DNA from: Streptomyces cellulosae
Lineage (GTDB): Bacteria > Actinomycetota > Actinomycetes > Streptomycetales > Streptomycetaceae
Assembly (NCBI RefSeq): GCF_000721105.1
Contig: NZ_JOEV01000079.1
Span: forward strand, 1-20,655
Direction of reading: 5' to 3'
DNA: 20,655 bases
How positions within the stretch are numbered: position 1 is the first letter of the stretch; each line of letters starts with the position of its first letter. Under the pieces are notes generated by a model, which ran no database searches, was not told the origin of the DNA, and was given only the letters and a program-made list of their open reading frames with translations. Shown piece after piece: positions 1-6,760 of this stretch. The position numbers were made by a program, and so were the translations under genes.

Positions 1-43
1 TACCCGTGCCTCCAGCACACGCCGATCATCAGCGTCAAGCACC

Positions 44-738
44 ATGCCCGGTCAACGAGCCGATGGCCATCGGCGGAACTTCCGCGGCGCAGCACTAGGC
101 CGCCGTGAAGCCGACCCGGTCCTCGAAACAGCACACCGGTACATGCCTCTCCAGCGCGTGTGGGAGCACGCGGGATCACTGACCCCGGACACCAAGAGCA
201 CTGGCGATACCGCCCCGGCACGTCTCCTCTTCGAGGAGATGACCCGGCACCGCGACCCGTCAGAACTCGTCAACTTCCTCGCGTCCCACAGCTCCAGACA
301 GCGATTGGTGACGGCCGGGAGCAGCTCGCCGACACTCTCCTGACCGCGATCGCCAGCACCTACGGGGAGGAGCAGTTGCTCGAGCTGACCGATCACATGC
401 GTGACGCCGGACTCGCCAAGGAAACCAGCCGTCTGTGGCGCAGCATCGCCGAAGAGCGCACCCCACTTGCTCCCGTGCTGCGCGCCCTGCGCGACAACGA
501 AAGGACCTGGGAGACCACTGCCGTCCTGCGACGCCTGATCCCCCAACTGGTCATCAACTCATACCAAGACGACGCCACCACGCGTGCAGCGCGGATGAGC
601 GCGGTCCTCGATGAACTCCCCAAAGCCGGCCTGTATCAGGAGACCGAGACTCTTCTCCAGCTCATTGCCGACTACTACCGCTCCCTGGAACGTCCCGACG
701 CCGAGTACAGGGCTCTGCTCACCCCCTACAGGCTCTGA
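44..738 (+). pseudogene. Helix-rich hypothetical protein, frameshifted
   Basis: Two overlapping frames together read as one protein. The frame from 44 gives a convincing stretch before about 295 (ARLLFEEMTRHRDPSELVNF). The frame that closes at 738 continues from about 301 (DGREQLADTLLTAIAS) through a run of amphipathic helices to LTPYRL at the stop. The first frame loses protein character where the second gains it, so a single-base indel near 296-303 is inferred. The downstream part is rich in Leu, Ala, Glu and Arg with helix-pair spacing, like TPR-type or ARM-type helical proteins, but I recognise no family motif. The first 50 or so codons are less convincing and the true start may lie outside the window. 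If the shift is real, the gene is broken; if it is a sequencing error, this is the C-terminal part of a hypothetical protein of unknown function. Confidence 0.5.
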
Positions 739-1036
739 ACTCACCCCCGAGGCCACAACTCCGCCCGGAGCCCAGTACCAGGTTCACTGCCACACCCTCA
801 CTGACGCGAAGCCGACACATCGCACCGAACGCCCGGCACGGGGCCGGCGGCCGGGGCCGCGGGCTCGTCGTCCTGGTCGACGCGGGCGGTGCCCCGGGCC
901 GGGGTGATCCGGGCCACGGACGCCGGGGCCTGGCGGGGCTGCGCGGGGGCCGGTTCTGCCAGGCGTGCAAATGCTGCCCCGGGCTGTCCTGCCCCGACCG
1001 GATGAGGAACCGTCAGGTCGTGCCACGGTACTCGTT
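739..1036. other. GC-rich stretch without a supportable gene
   Basis: About 300 bases of extreme GC content. All frames give Arg/Pro/Gly-rich translations typical of non-coding Streptomyces DNA. One plus frame holds a short Cys-rich patch (CQACKCC, near 960-980) but has no start or other support. I see no gene here. Confidence 0.5.
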
Positions 1037-1059
1037 AAGGCATGGCATCGCCATGCCTT
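1037..1059. terminator. Perfect hairpin, candidate terminator
   Basis: AAGGCATGGC and its exact reverse complement GCCATGCCTT are separated by a 3-nt loop. The 10-bp perfect stem lies downstream of the gene ending at 738. There is no T-run, which is common for actinomycete terminators. It could also be a protein-binding palindrome. Confidence 0.45.
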
Positions 1060-1198
1060 TCCGCAGGTCAGAGCGTATGTAAGGAAAATTTGATGCGCTA
1101 GGCTGACGGTCGTCACGGACGTCGTGATGCGGAGTGCGGCTCTGTCTGCATGCCCAAGATCGAGCCGACTGCACAAGAGGTGATGGCCACGATCCCCC

Positions 1199-1441
1199 CG
1201 CAACAAGATTCACACCATCGACGACGGAGACATGGTCACGTCGGCCACCTTCAACGCGCTGCTGAAGGTGATCGAGAAGCCGACGGAGCACCTCAAGTTC
1301 GTCGCCGAGCATCTCAAGGGCCTATTTGCCACCACCGAGCCCTCCCAGGAGAACAACAAGTTCTCCGTGGACGAGCCGCTCTTCGAGGACGACGCCGAGC
1401 CCGCCATCGTGGTGATCGGTTCGCCACCAACAGGGCGCTGA
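1199..1441 (+). pseudogene. dnaX-like (DNA polymerase III gamma/tau) fragment
   Basis: The translation contains, in order, [29 protein letters not shown] and LFATTEP. These line up with the DnaX AAA+ core: the Walker B strand (K-Y-I-DE-HM), the helix FNALLK-EEPPEHLKF, and the sensor-1 strand FATTEP. The match covers roughly 45 residues of a protein that is normally several hundred long, with no Walker A or zinc module upstream. Walker B is degenerate: the expected acidic-E-A/V-H is DDGD. Between EHLKF and FATTEP sits an extra EHLK-type block, produced by an imperfect tandem duplication (GAGCACCTCAAG / GAGCATCTCAAG, near 1287 and 1308). Residues after FATTEP do not match DnaX. A GTG/ATG start is possible at 1232, but the homology starts earlier. 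I read it as a decayed, transferred fragment, not a functional clamp-loader subunit. The match is from memory of the family, not a search. Confidence 0.6.
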
Positions 1442-1614
1442 CCAGGCATCACGCGGTGGACGGATTCAGAAAGAGGAACGCGCGCGGACCGGTCCCCGCG
1501 CCTCATGACCTGTACACCGAATCCCCGGTGAACAGGGGGAGTTGCAGGTCAAGGCCTGTACACCCGGCTCATCGCCAGCACGGACACGGGGTTGTCAGTG
1601 GTGAGCCATAGAGT

Positions 1615-1626
1615 CTTACGCGTAAG
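1615..1626. repeat. Perfect 12-bp palindrome CTTACGCGTAAG
   Basis: A perfect 12-bp palindrome 20 nt before the long hairpin at 1647-1713. It could be an operator for the small membrane protein gene downstream; no regulator can be assigned. Confidence 0.3.
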
Positions 1627-1646
1627 CAGTGCCCTTCGGACGACGA

Positions 1647-1713
1647 GGGGAGACCCCTGCCCTGCGAAGCTACGCCCTAGGAAAGCTGCTTCGCGGACCA
1701 AAGGGGCCTCCCC
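1647..1713 (+). ncRNA. Strong two-stem RNA hairpin in a leader region
   Basis: Outer arms GGGGAGACCCCT (1647-1658) and AGGGGCCTCCCC (1702-1713) pair over 12 positions with one A-C mismatch. Inside them, GCGAAGC (1664-1670) and GCTTCGC (1688-1694) pair perfectly, leaving an internal loop and a 17-nt apical loop. The structure ends 46 nt before the GTG start at 1760. It may be a structured 5' leader, an attenuator, a small RNA or a terminator from upstream; no known riboswitch class was recognised. Confidence 0.4.
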
Positions 1714-1759
1714 ATCGCCTGACGTCGGGCTCCCGTTCCTGTCGAAGGAGTCCAGAAGC

Positions 1760-1960
1760 GTGACGTCCATTGACCGTACCCCTTGGGGTACGGAGCCTCC
1801 CGCCCGGCACTACGCGTGGCTGCCGGCCTTGACCACCCTGGCGACGCTCGCCACCGTCCTCGGCCTGGCCCTCACCGGCCACACCGAGGCCGCTGTCGCC
1901 GCCGGCCTCGCGGGCGGCGCTGTCGGCACCGTCCAGATCACCGTGCACATCCGGCGCTGA
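1760..1960 (+). CDS. Small hydrophobic (membrane) hypothetical protein
   Basis: A 66-residue protein. The GTG start at 1760 is chosen because GAAGGAG lies at 1744-1750, nine bases upstream, and because residues before it in the same frame do not look like protein. After a polar N-terminus (TSIDRTPWGTEPPARH) comes one long hydrophobic stretch, about residues 18-58 (LPALTTLATLATVLGLALTG, then AAVAAGLAGGAVGTVQITVH). This can form two short membrane helices with a small turn around GHTE. It ends in a basic RR. Small proteins of this type are frequent beside Streptomyces plasmid and integrative-element genes, but no function is known to me. The gene stands alone and converges on the broken ribbon-helix-helix gene at 2178. 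The hairpin at 1647-1713 lies in its leader. Confidence 0.65.
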   Translation: MTSIDRTPWGTEPPARHYAWLPALTTLATLATVLGLALTGHTEAAVAAGLAGGAVGTVQITVHIRR

Positions 1961-2119
1961 CCACCGTCCGGACGCCCTCCGGGGCACCCGGACGTCCCGC
2001 GCCCGTTCAGCCTGTTCTGTTGGGTCAACGCCTCCTCCTCCCTGTCTGTGGCCACAGTAGGGGGAGCCACTGACAATGGTCCTGACCAGCAACTTTGTCG
2101 TTCTGGTCGCCGTGCATCC

Positions 2120-2167
2120 GGCCCGACCATGGCCCCGACCACAGTACGTCAGAGCCATGGTCGGGCC
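2120..2167. repeat. 13-bp perfect inverted repeat between convergent genes
   Basis: GGCCCGACCATGG (2120-2132) and CCATGGTCGGGCC (2155-2167) are exact reverse complements with a 22-nt spacer that carries a further GACC motif. It lies between the stops of the genes ending at 1960 (+) and 2178 (-). A two-way terminator is the simplest reading; a binding or centromere-like site for the adjacent ribbon-helix-helix protein is an alternative. Confidence 0.5.
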
Positions 2168-2177
2168 ACTGTCGTGT

Positions 2178-2529
2178 TCAGGAGGTCGTACGGCGGTCGA
2201 GAGCGCGGGCGAGGTGCTCGGCGACACGGTCGTCGGCGTCAGCAAGACGGATGAGTTCCCGCATGATCTCCGACTTGTCGACGGGACGGCCCGCGCGGCG
2301 GCGCAGCGTGAGGACGAGCTGATCGAGCGTGAGGGCGTCGTCCTGGTCCAGGAGCAGCGTGTACTTGCTGGGCTTGGCCGCAGCCAGCTGCGCGGGCACG
2401 GCCGCCGTCCTGCCGTCAGCAGGGCTTCTGGTCTGCGGTTTCTGTGGTGAAGCGCCCGGACAGGCCGGTGAGCAGTGCGCTGACGCCGCCGGTGTCCACG
2501 GCGAAGTCGTCCTTCTTCTTGGCGTTCAT
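2178..2529 (-). pseudogene. Ribbon-helix-helix (ParB/antitoxin-like) protein, frameshifted
   Basis: The N-terminal part starts with ATG at 2529 (MNAKKKDDFAVDTGG) and runs to a TGA at about 2416 after TADQKPC. The next frame continues without a break in sense as ADGRTAAVPAQLAAAKPSKY and onward. Removing one T after the CCC at about 2416 fuses them into one protein of about 116 residues. The C-terminal part has ribbon-helix-helix layout: strand KYTLLL, helix LTLDQLVLTLRRRAG, then helix DKSEIMRELIRLA. Small proteins with this layout act as plasmid partition adaptors or antitoxins that bind DNA as dimers. No parA or toxin gene is adjacent. A GTG at 2399 could start the C-terminal domain alone. 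The single-base defect may be real decay or a sequencing error. Confidence 0.6.
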
Positions 2530-2777
2530 GCTGCGAGGGTCTCCGGGAGGTAGCCGGCCTTCACGGCCAGGTGAGAACAGCCGCCTCCACGACAGCCGAC
2601 CTACCCCACACCGGCCGGAAACAGCCGCCTGGTCAGGCTCATGAAGCGGGCCTGCCCGCAACTATCCCCATGACCAGGCACCCAGCATCCTGTCCCGCTG
2701 ACACCCACCCAATGCCACCGCCACGCCCGCTCACAGCGAAACAGCCACACCTCCGGAGACCCTCCCAGAGACGTACA
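2530..2777. other. Intergenic stretch, nothing recognised
   Basis: About 250 bases between the start of the broken ribbon-helix-helix gene and the end of the coiled-coil membrane protein gene. No coding frame, hairpin or repeat stood out. It should carry the promoter for the gene starting at 2529. Confidence 0.4.
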
Positions 2778-3476
2778 TCAGTCGAATTCTCCAAGACCTC
2801 TCGCGTTGCTACTTTCGATATGCTCTTTAGGTGTGCCGAGTTCAGTCTTCCAATGCACCCGCTCTTCGATAAAGTGGAAGTCTGGAATTATCGGAGGGTT
2901 GAAGTATAGGGATTGCCTTTGCTCTTCTTCTTGCCGACGGTGGCGTTCAACGCGGTGTTGCAGCCGCGCCTCCGGGAAGTCGAGTGTGAGGTGTTCTCCG
3001 CCGTCGATCTGAGGCACTGTCGCGCGCATCTGTTCGTTGTCCACGGTCACGGTGGCACTTACCTCATAGGCGGTGTGGGTTCCGTCGTTGCGCAGGCGGT
3101 ACACGCCCGGCCGTACCCACTCTCCATCCCAGTGCACGTCGTGGCTCTCGACTCCGCGGCGTTCCTGTTGGTGGAACAGGTCGTTCGCTTGCTGTGCCAG
3201 TTGATTGGCGTCCGTCGCGATGCGGTTGGCTTCGTGAGCCAGCGCGTTCGACGTGACGCTCTCCTGGTTGGCCTCGCGGGACAGCGCGTTGGCCTGGTCC
3301 GACAAGTTCTTCGCCGCGTCTGCAATCTCGTTCGCTTTGCGGGAAAGCACGAGACCCTCCTTGGCGGTCTTGTTGGCCTCCTTGGCCTTCGACAGACTCG
3401 CCCATGCGACAAACACACCGAGGACGCCCGCGGCTCCACCGATCAGCCCGGCCCCGTCTCCCCACTCCCATGCCAT
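2778..3476 (-). CDS. Membrane-anchored heptad coiled-coil protein
   Basis: A 232-residue protein of unknown function with a clear three-part build. Residues 8-28 form one membrane helix (GAGLIGGAAGVLGVFVAWAS). Residues about 30-107 are a regular seven-residue repeat in which Asn, usually after Ala, recurs at positions 35, 49, 63, 70, 77, 84, 91 and 98, with Leu or Ile two residues later; this predicts a long coiled coil. Residues about 112-170 look like a beta-sandwich (HWDGEWVRPGVYRLRNDGTH, then alternating strands), and the tail is charged. There is no secretion signal beyond the membrane helix, so the coiled coil and beta domain may face the cytoplasm. The ATG at 3476 lacks a good ribosome site. 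The smaller membrane protein gene at 3526-3801 lies 49 bases upstream on the same strand, so the two may form an operon. Local GC is slightly lower near the 3' end. Confidence 0.75.
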   Translation of the reverse strand: MAWEWGDGAGLIGGAAGVLGVFVAWASLSKAKEANKTAKEGLVLSRKANEIADAAKNLSDQANALSREANQESVTSNALAHEANRIATDANQLAQQANDLFHQQERRGVESHDVHWDGEWVRPGVYRLRNDGTHTAYEVSATVTVDNEQMRATVPQIDGGEHLTLDFPEARLQHRVERHRRQEEEQRQSLYFNPPIIPDFHFIEERVHWKTELGTPKEHIESSNARGLGEFD

Positions 3477-3525
3477 GGCGAGAGGCTAACGGCAGACAGC
3501 TCCGGGCCGACGGCGGGACCGGTGC

Positions 3526-3801
3526 TCATTGCCTGCGGTGCAGCAGCACCACCGTGGCGACGAGCAGCCCGGCCAGCGTGGCAATGCTCAGGGCCATCGT
3601 GAGCGGCTCCTTGAGTACCGGGTACGCGTGGACGAGAAACGCGCCGAACGCGCACGCCATCAGCGCGACCACTGCCCCGATCACGACCACCGGCAACACC
3701 CACTCCGCCCGGTCGGGAAGCGTCGGGGGATTGGGCACCGGTGCCGGAGCACCGTGGCCCTGGCCCTGGGGCTGGGGCGGGTTCGGAGTGGTGGTGGCCA
3801 T
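3526..3801 (-). CDS. Small two-helix membrane protein with Pro-rich N-terminus
   Basis: A 91-residue protein with ATG at 3801 preceded by AGGGGGA five bases upstream. Residues 1-31 are rich in Pro, Gln and Gly (TTTPNPPQPQGQGHGAPAPV). Two hydrophobic segments follow, about residues 35-57 (VLPVVVIGAVVALMACAFGA) and 68-87 (LTMALSIATLAGLLVATVVL), and the protein ends in HRRQ. This is typical of a small integral membrane protein with a cytoplasmic, disordered N-terminus. It is the first gene of a likely two-gene unit with the coiled-coil membrane protein downstream, so the two products may sit in one complex. No family was recognised. Confidence 0.7.
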   Translation of the reverse strand: MATTTPNPPQPQGQGHGAPAPVPNPPTLPDRAEWVLPVVVIGAVVALMACAFGAFLVHAYPVLKEPLTMALSIATLAGLLVATVVLLHRRQ

Positions 3802-3985
3802 GGATTCCCCCTGAGTGCCTGTGTCTGAGCCTTGCGTGACAAGGTGACTGGCGCTTCCGTCCAGGTTGCGGTCTTGAACGCGCCGAGTCGGTCCAGGCTG
3901 AAATCAGATGGTGACGGGCTGGTGAAGGAACCTCAGGAGGAGTGGCAGACGTCCCCTAAGTGATCAAGATTAAGGAGTCTGCACA

Positions 3986-4816
3986 ATGCGGATCTACATC
4001 AGCGTGGACATGGAAGGCGTCACTGGGCTCGTCGACGCTGACGATGTCCAGCCCGGCGGCCGGGATTACGATCGTGGACGGTTAATGATGGCGGAGGACG
4101 TTAACGCAGCCGTCCGGGGCGCCGTCGCTGCCGGCGCCACTGACATCACCGTCAACGACGCTCATGGTCCGATGCGCAACATACTGCCGGAGACCCTGCA
4201 CCCGGCAGCCCGCCTCATCCGCGGCAAGCCCAAGCAGATGGGCATGCTCGAAGGCCTCATGCCCGAGCATGAGGCCATGGTCTGCGTCGGGTATCACTCC
4301 CGGGCCGGCGCCCTCGGAGTGCTCAGCCATAGCTTCATGGGTCACGAGATCGAAGACATGTGGCTGGACGGCCGGCCGGTCGGCGAGATCGGCCTGGCCC
4401 ACGCCACCGCGGCAGCCATCGGTGTTCCGGTAGCGGTCCTTACCGGTGACGACTGTGCCTGCGTGGAGATGAGGGAATGGGATGCCTCTGTTACTACCGT
4501 GGCCGTGAAGCGTGCGCGGGACCGATTCGCGGCAGATCTGCGCCCAGCTGAGGAGGCACACGCGGCCATTGAGGAGGCAGTCGCCACCAGCCTTTCCACG
4601 CAGCGGACGACTTCAGCGGTACCTTCCGATCCGTCCACCCTCACGGTCCGCTGGCAGTCGGCGTCAGTCGCCTCAACCCTCCTGGGAATTCCAGGGGTCA
4701 CTTCAGAGGACACACGGACCGTCCAGGCGCAGGGAAATCTGCCTAGCCTCTACCGGTTGTTCGGGGTGTGGATGCGAGTAGCGGCTTCCCTGACCAACCA
4801 GCCACCGTACTGCTGA
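3986..4816 (+). CDS. dppA: M55-family D-aminopeptidase (DppA-like)
   Basis: A 276-residue protein, the usual length for family M55. ATG at 3986 follows AAGGAG with eight bases between. The family signature SxDxEG is present at residues 6-11 (SVDMEG). Positions matching the zinc ligands known for Bacillus DppA are present: Asp8, Glu10, His60 (NDAHG) and His104 (VGYHS). The fifth ligand, Glu133 in Bacillus, is probably Glu134 here (GEIGLAHA). The family forms decameric rings, binds two zinc ions and releases N-terminal D-amino acids from short peptides in the cytoplasm, often linked to use of cell-wall D-Ala peptides. No dipeptide ABC transporter genes accompany it, so it is an orphan copy. It appears intact; no frameshift was seen. 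Confidence 0.92.
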   Translation: MRIYISVDMEGVTGLVDADDVQPGGRDYDRGRLMMAEDVNAAVRGAVAAGATDITVNDAHGPMRNILPETLHPAARLIRGKPKQMGMLEGLMPEHEAMVCVGYHSRAGALGVLSHSFMGHEIEDMWLDGRPVGEIGLAHATAAAIGVPVAVLTGDDCACVEMREWDASVTTVAVKRARDRFAADLRPAEEAHAAIEEAVATSLSTQRTTSAVPSDPSTLTVRWQSASVASTLLGIPGVTSEDTRTVQAQGNLPSLYRLFGVWMRVAASLTNQPPYC

Positions 4817-4866
4817 CCCGCCTCAAAACGACAGCTGGGCGCACGTCGGGCTTCTACTGTTTTGGT

Positions 4867-5202
4867 ATGGGCAGAGATGGTGTTCCTCGGCTGCGGCTGA
4901 TCCTGGCCCCGGACGACGACTCGGGGCCACGGTTGTGCCGCGGGTGCGGTTGTCCTCTGATGCCGTCGGCGAGAACGGCAGCGGTGTTCTGTTCGTCCAC
5001 CTGTCGGTCGCGGCACTGGCGGCGGATGCGGCGGGCGCGGGCGAGGACCGAGGCGGTCCAGGCTGGTGTGGCGTCCAATTGCCCAGAGTGCGGGGCGTCG
5101 TGGACGGTCGGGGTCGAACGTCCTGCCTCGGCAGCGTACTGCTCTCCCGCCTGCCGCAAACGGGCCTGGCACAGGCGGCGCGCGGTGGACGCCGGGTTGT
5201 GA
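4867..5202 (+). CDS. Double zinc-finger small protein, copy A
   Basis: A 111-residue basic protein. It holds two Cys4 modules: C-x2-C-x14-C-x3-C (CRGC ... CSSTC) and C-x2-C-x16-C-x3-C (CPEC ... CSPAC), separated by 25 residues. Both second Cys pairs are followed by the basic pattern CRxR-x-W. This arrangement fits two treble-clef-like or zinc-ribbon-like DNA-binding modules. The second module has WTVGVER between its Cys pairs. A paralogue with identical Cys spacing lies at 15371-15679 on the other strand. The ATG at 4867 is chosen because upstream in-frame residues are not protein-like; there is no ribosome site, and TACTGT seven bases upstream of the ATG could be a -10 box for a leaderless mRNA. 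Function unknown. Confidence 0.75.
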   Translation: MGRDGVPRLRLILAPDDDSGPRLCRGCGCPLMPSARTAAVFCSSTCRSRHWRRMRRARARTEAVQAGVASNCPECGASWTVGVERPASAAYCSPACRKRAWHRRRAVDAGL

Positions 5203-5360
5203 GCCCGCGCATTCGGCGGCTGTCAAAGTGCTTCACTGCGGGGCCGTGCGCCCTGGCGGGTTCCTGGTGCTGGTCGGATGGTGCGAAGCGACGGCCTGCC
5301 GGGGCGAGCTGACGGCATGAAATGGGTGCCGCACCCGGGACCGCCGGGGGTGATGTCCGG

Positions 5361-6263
5361 ATGCCCGCGATGATTGGCAGTGTGACCCGGGAACGCTACT
5401 ACGAGCTGGTCAAGCTGGGGCGGGACTGGGTGGCCGCGATGAGCAGCGTCCAGTGGCGGCTCGGGGACGCGGCCGTGGAGATCGAGCCGATGCGCTCGTA
5501 TGGGGGCGCGAATCCGTCCGGGAAAGATGACCTGTTCACGGTCAGCGAGGCCCTCCGGATGTTCGCCGAAGATGTGGGACTGGCCTATACGACGGTCCGC
5601 AGTTACCGGTGGGTGTCCTCGCGCTGGCCGACGGAGCGTCGGCGCGTGGACGTCTCGCACACCATCCACAAGATCCTGGCCAGCATCCCCGATGAGCAGG
5701 AGCGGTTCGAGGCGGTCACCAACCCGCCGCCCAGCCCGCGCGGCGGGCAGCCGCGGTGGACACACGACAGCGCGAAACGCGTGGTGGGCTGGAAGGTCGA
5801 CTCCCCGGAGAGCGTCCAGGAGAAAGTCGAAGCGATCCACGACCTGGCCACCGACGACGCGGTCGCGGCCGTGGTGACCACCGACTTCCTGCGCCGTCCG
5901 GCAGTCGCCGACAAGGCCATGGCCGACGACACAGCCCGGCACGCGGTCAACGAAGCCCAGTTCGACCGGTTCCGCCAGCAAGCTCAGTTCGTGCACCAGG
6001 AGGCAGCCCCGCAGCTTCAGCGCATGGAGCACAGCGCCCAGTTCATGGACCTGGTCGCGGCCTGCGCGCAGTTCGTCACCACCGCCGGCAGGATCGTTCC
6101 CAACCTGCGCGGCGAGCACTACGCCGACGCCGAACGCGACACCATCGGCCAAGGACTCTCGCGGGTGCGCGCCGCGGCCGACTGGATCGAGAACGCTGTC
6201 ACCCGCGGCGAGGTCGACCTGGACGAGCAGCTGATGAGGCTGCTGAAGGGGTCGGGTGAGTAG
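5361..6263 (+). CDS. DUF6192-like protein
   Basis: A 300-residue protein. The ATG at 5361 is preferred over the earlier one at 5322 because GGGGGTGAT, an almost perfect anti-16S match, ends at 5354. The sequence resembles from memory the actinomycete DUF6192 family, some members of which are labelled RacO. The N-terminal third includes VTRERYYELVKLGRDWVAAM and FTVSEALRMFAEDVGLAYTT, then VRSYRWVSSRWP, which looks like a helix-turn-helix. The middle has HKILASIPDEQERFEAV and VDSPESVQEKVEAIHDLATD. The C-terminal third is helical (DFLRRPAVADKAMADDTARH and onward). No catalytic motif is visible, so a DNA-binding or adaptor role is inferred. The stop is three bases before the next gene, so the pair is very likely an operon. 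Family assignment is from memory only. Confidence 0.75.
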   Translation: MPAMIGSVTRERYYELVKLGRDWVAAMSSVQWRLGDAAVEIEPMRSYGGANPSGKDDLFTVSEALRMFAEDVGLAYTTVRSYRWVSSRWPTERRRVDVSHTIHKILASIPDEQERFEAVTNPPPSPRGGQPRWTHDSAKRVVGWKVDSPESVQEKVEAIHDLATDDAVAAVVTTDFLRRPAVADKAMADDTARHAVNEAQFDRFRQQAQFVHQEAAPQLQRMEHSAQFMDLVAACAQFVTTAGRIVPNLRGEHYADAERDTIGQGLSRVRAAADWIENAVTRGEVDLDEQLMRLLKGSGE

Positions 6264-6266
6264 GCG

Positions 6267-6677
6267 ATGGGGCGGGGTGTCCCCGCTCACGTCCACGCCG
6301 AAGCGATCCTCAGCGCCCTGCAGGAGGCCCGCCCCGCCGGACTGACCGTCACCCAACTGATGGCCGCCACCGAACGCACCCGCGCGCAGATCCACACCGG
6401 GCTCGCGCACCTGCGCCAGGTCGCCGCCGCGCGCGGCCTGCCGCCCGTGACCTGGGACCGAAAGTGGGGATACCGGCTGCTGGACGACGCGCCGGAGGTG
6501 TGGATCGGCTACGAGCGGGCCTTCTTCCACGCCGTGCACCACCGCGTCGCCAACTTCATCGCCGGGACCCTCCTGCCGCACCAGACCAAGACCCCCGACG
6601 ACCCCTATATCCGCACCGTCATGGCCCAGATGGGCGCGATCGAGTCCACCCTTCAGCTACTGGCCAACCTGGAGTGA
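6267..6677 (+). CDS. Small winged-helix-like protein (RacP-like)
   Basis: A 136-residue protein starting three bases after the DUF6192-like gene, with GGGTGAG just upstream, so translation is probably coupled. Residues 1-65 fit a winged helix-turn-helix: helix AEAILSALQEARPAG, LTVTQLMAATERTRAQIHTG as helix-turn-helix, and a wing WDRKWGYRLLD. The rest is helical and ends with TLQLLANLE. The gene pair (DUF6192-like plus a small winged helix) recurs in Streptomyces as far as I recall, sometimes labelled RacO/RacP; the role is not known to me. The IS5-family transposase starts 83 bases downstream, so the insertion lies close behind this operon without breaking it. Confidence 0.7.
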   Translation: MGRGVPAHVHAEAILSALQEARPAGLTVTQLMAATERTRAQIHTGLAHLRQVAAARGLPPVTWDRKWGYRLLDDAPEVWIGYERAFFHAVHHRVANFIAGTLLPHQTKTPDDPYIRTVMAQMGAIESTLQLLANLE

Positions 6678-6760
6678 AACAGAGCAGGAAGGCAGGCAAC
6701 GGGCCGCAACCGCAGCGCAGTTGGCTCCTGACCCCCAAGATTGCGGCCCCAACCCCCTTG

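Noticed and set aside
1509..1564. Two copies of CCTGTACACC, 46 bases apart.
   Set aside because: Short repeat with no adjacent integrase gene; could be chance, so not called an attachment site.
5223..6581. A 452-codon open frame on the minus strand.
   Set aside because: It is opposite the DUF6192-like and winged-helix genes, and its composition is the mirror of their codon bias.
6464..6760. N-terminal extension of the IS5 transposase frame.
   Set aside because: It overlaps the winged-helix gene out of frame and is Arg/Pro-rich; the family start is at 6761.
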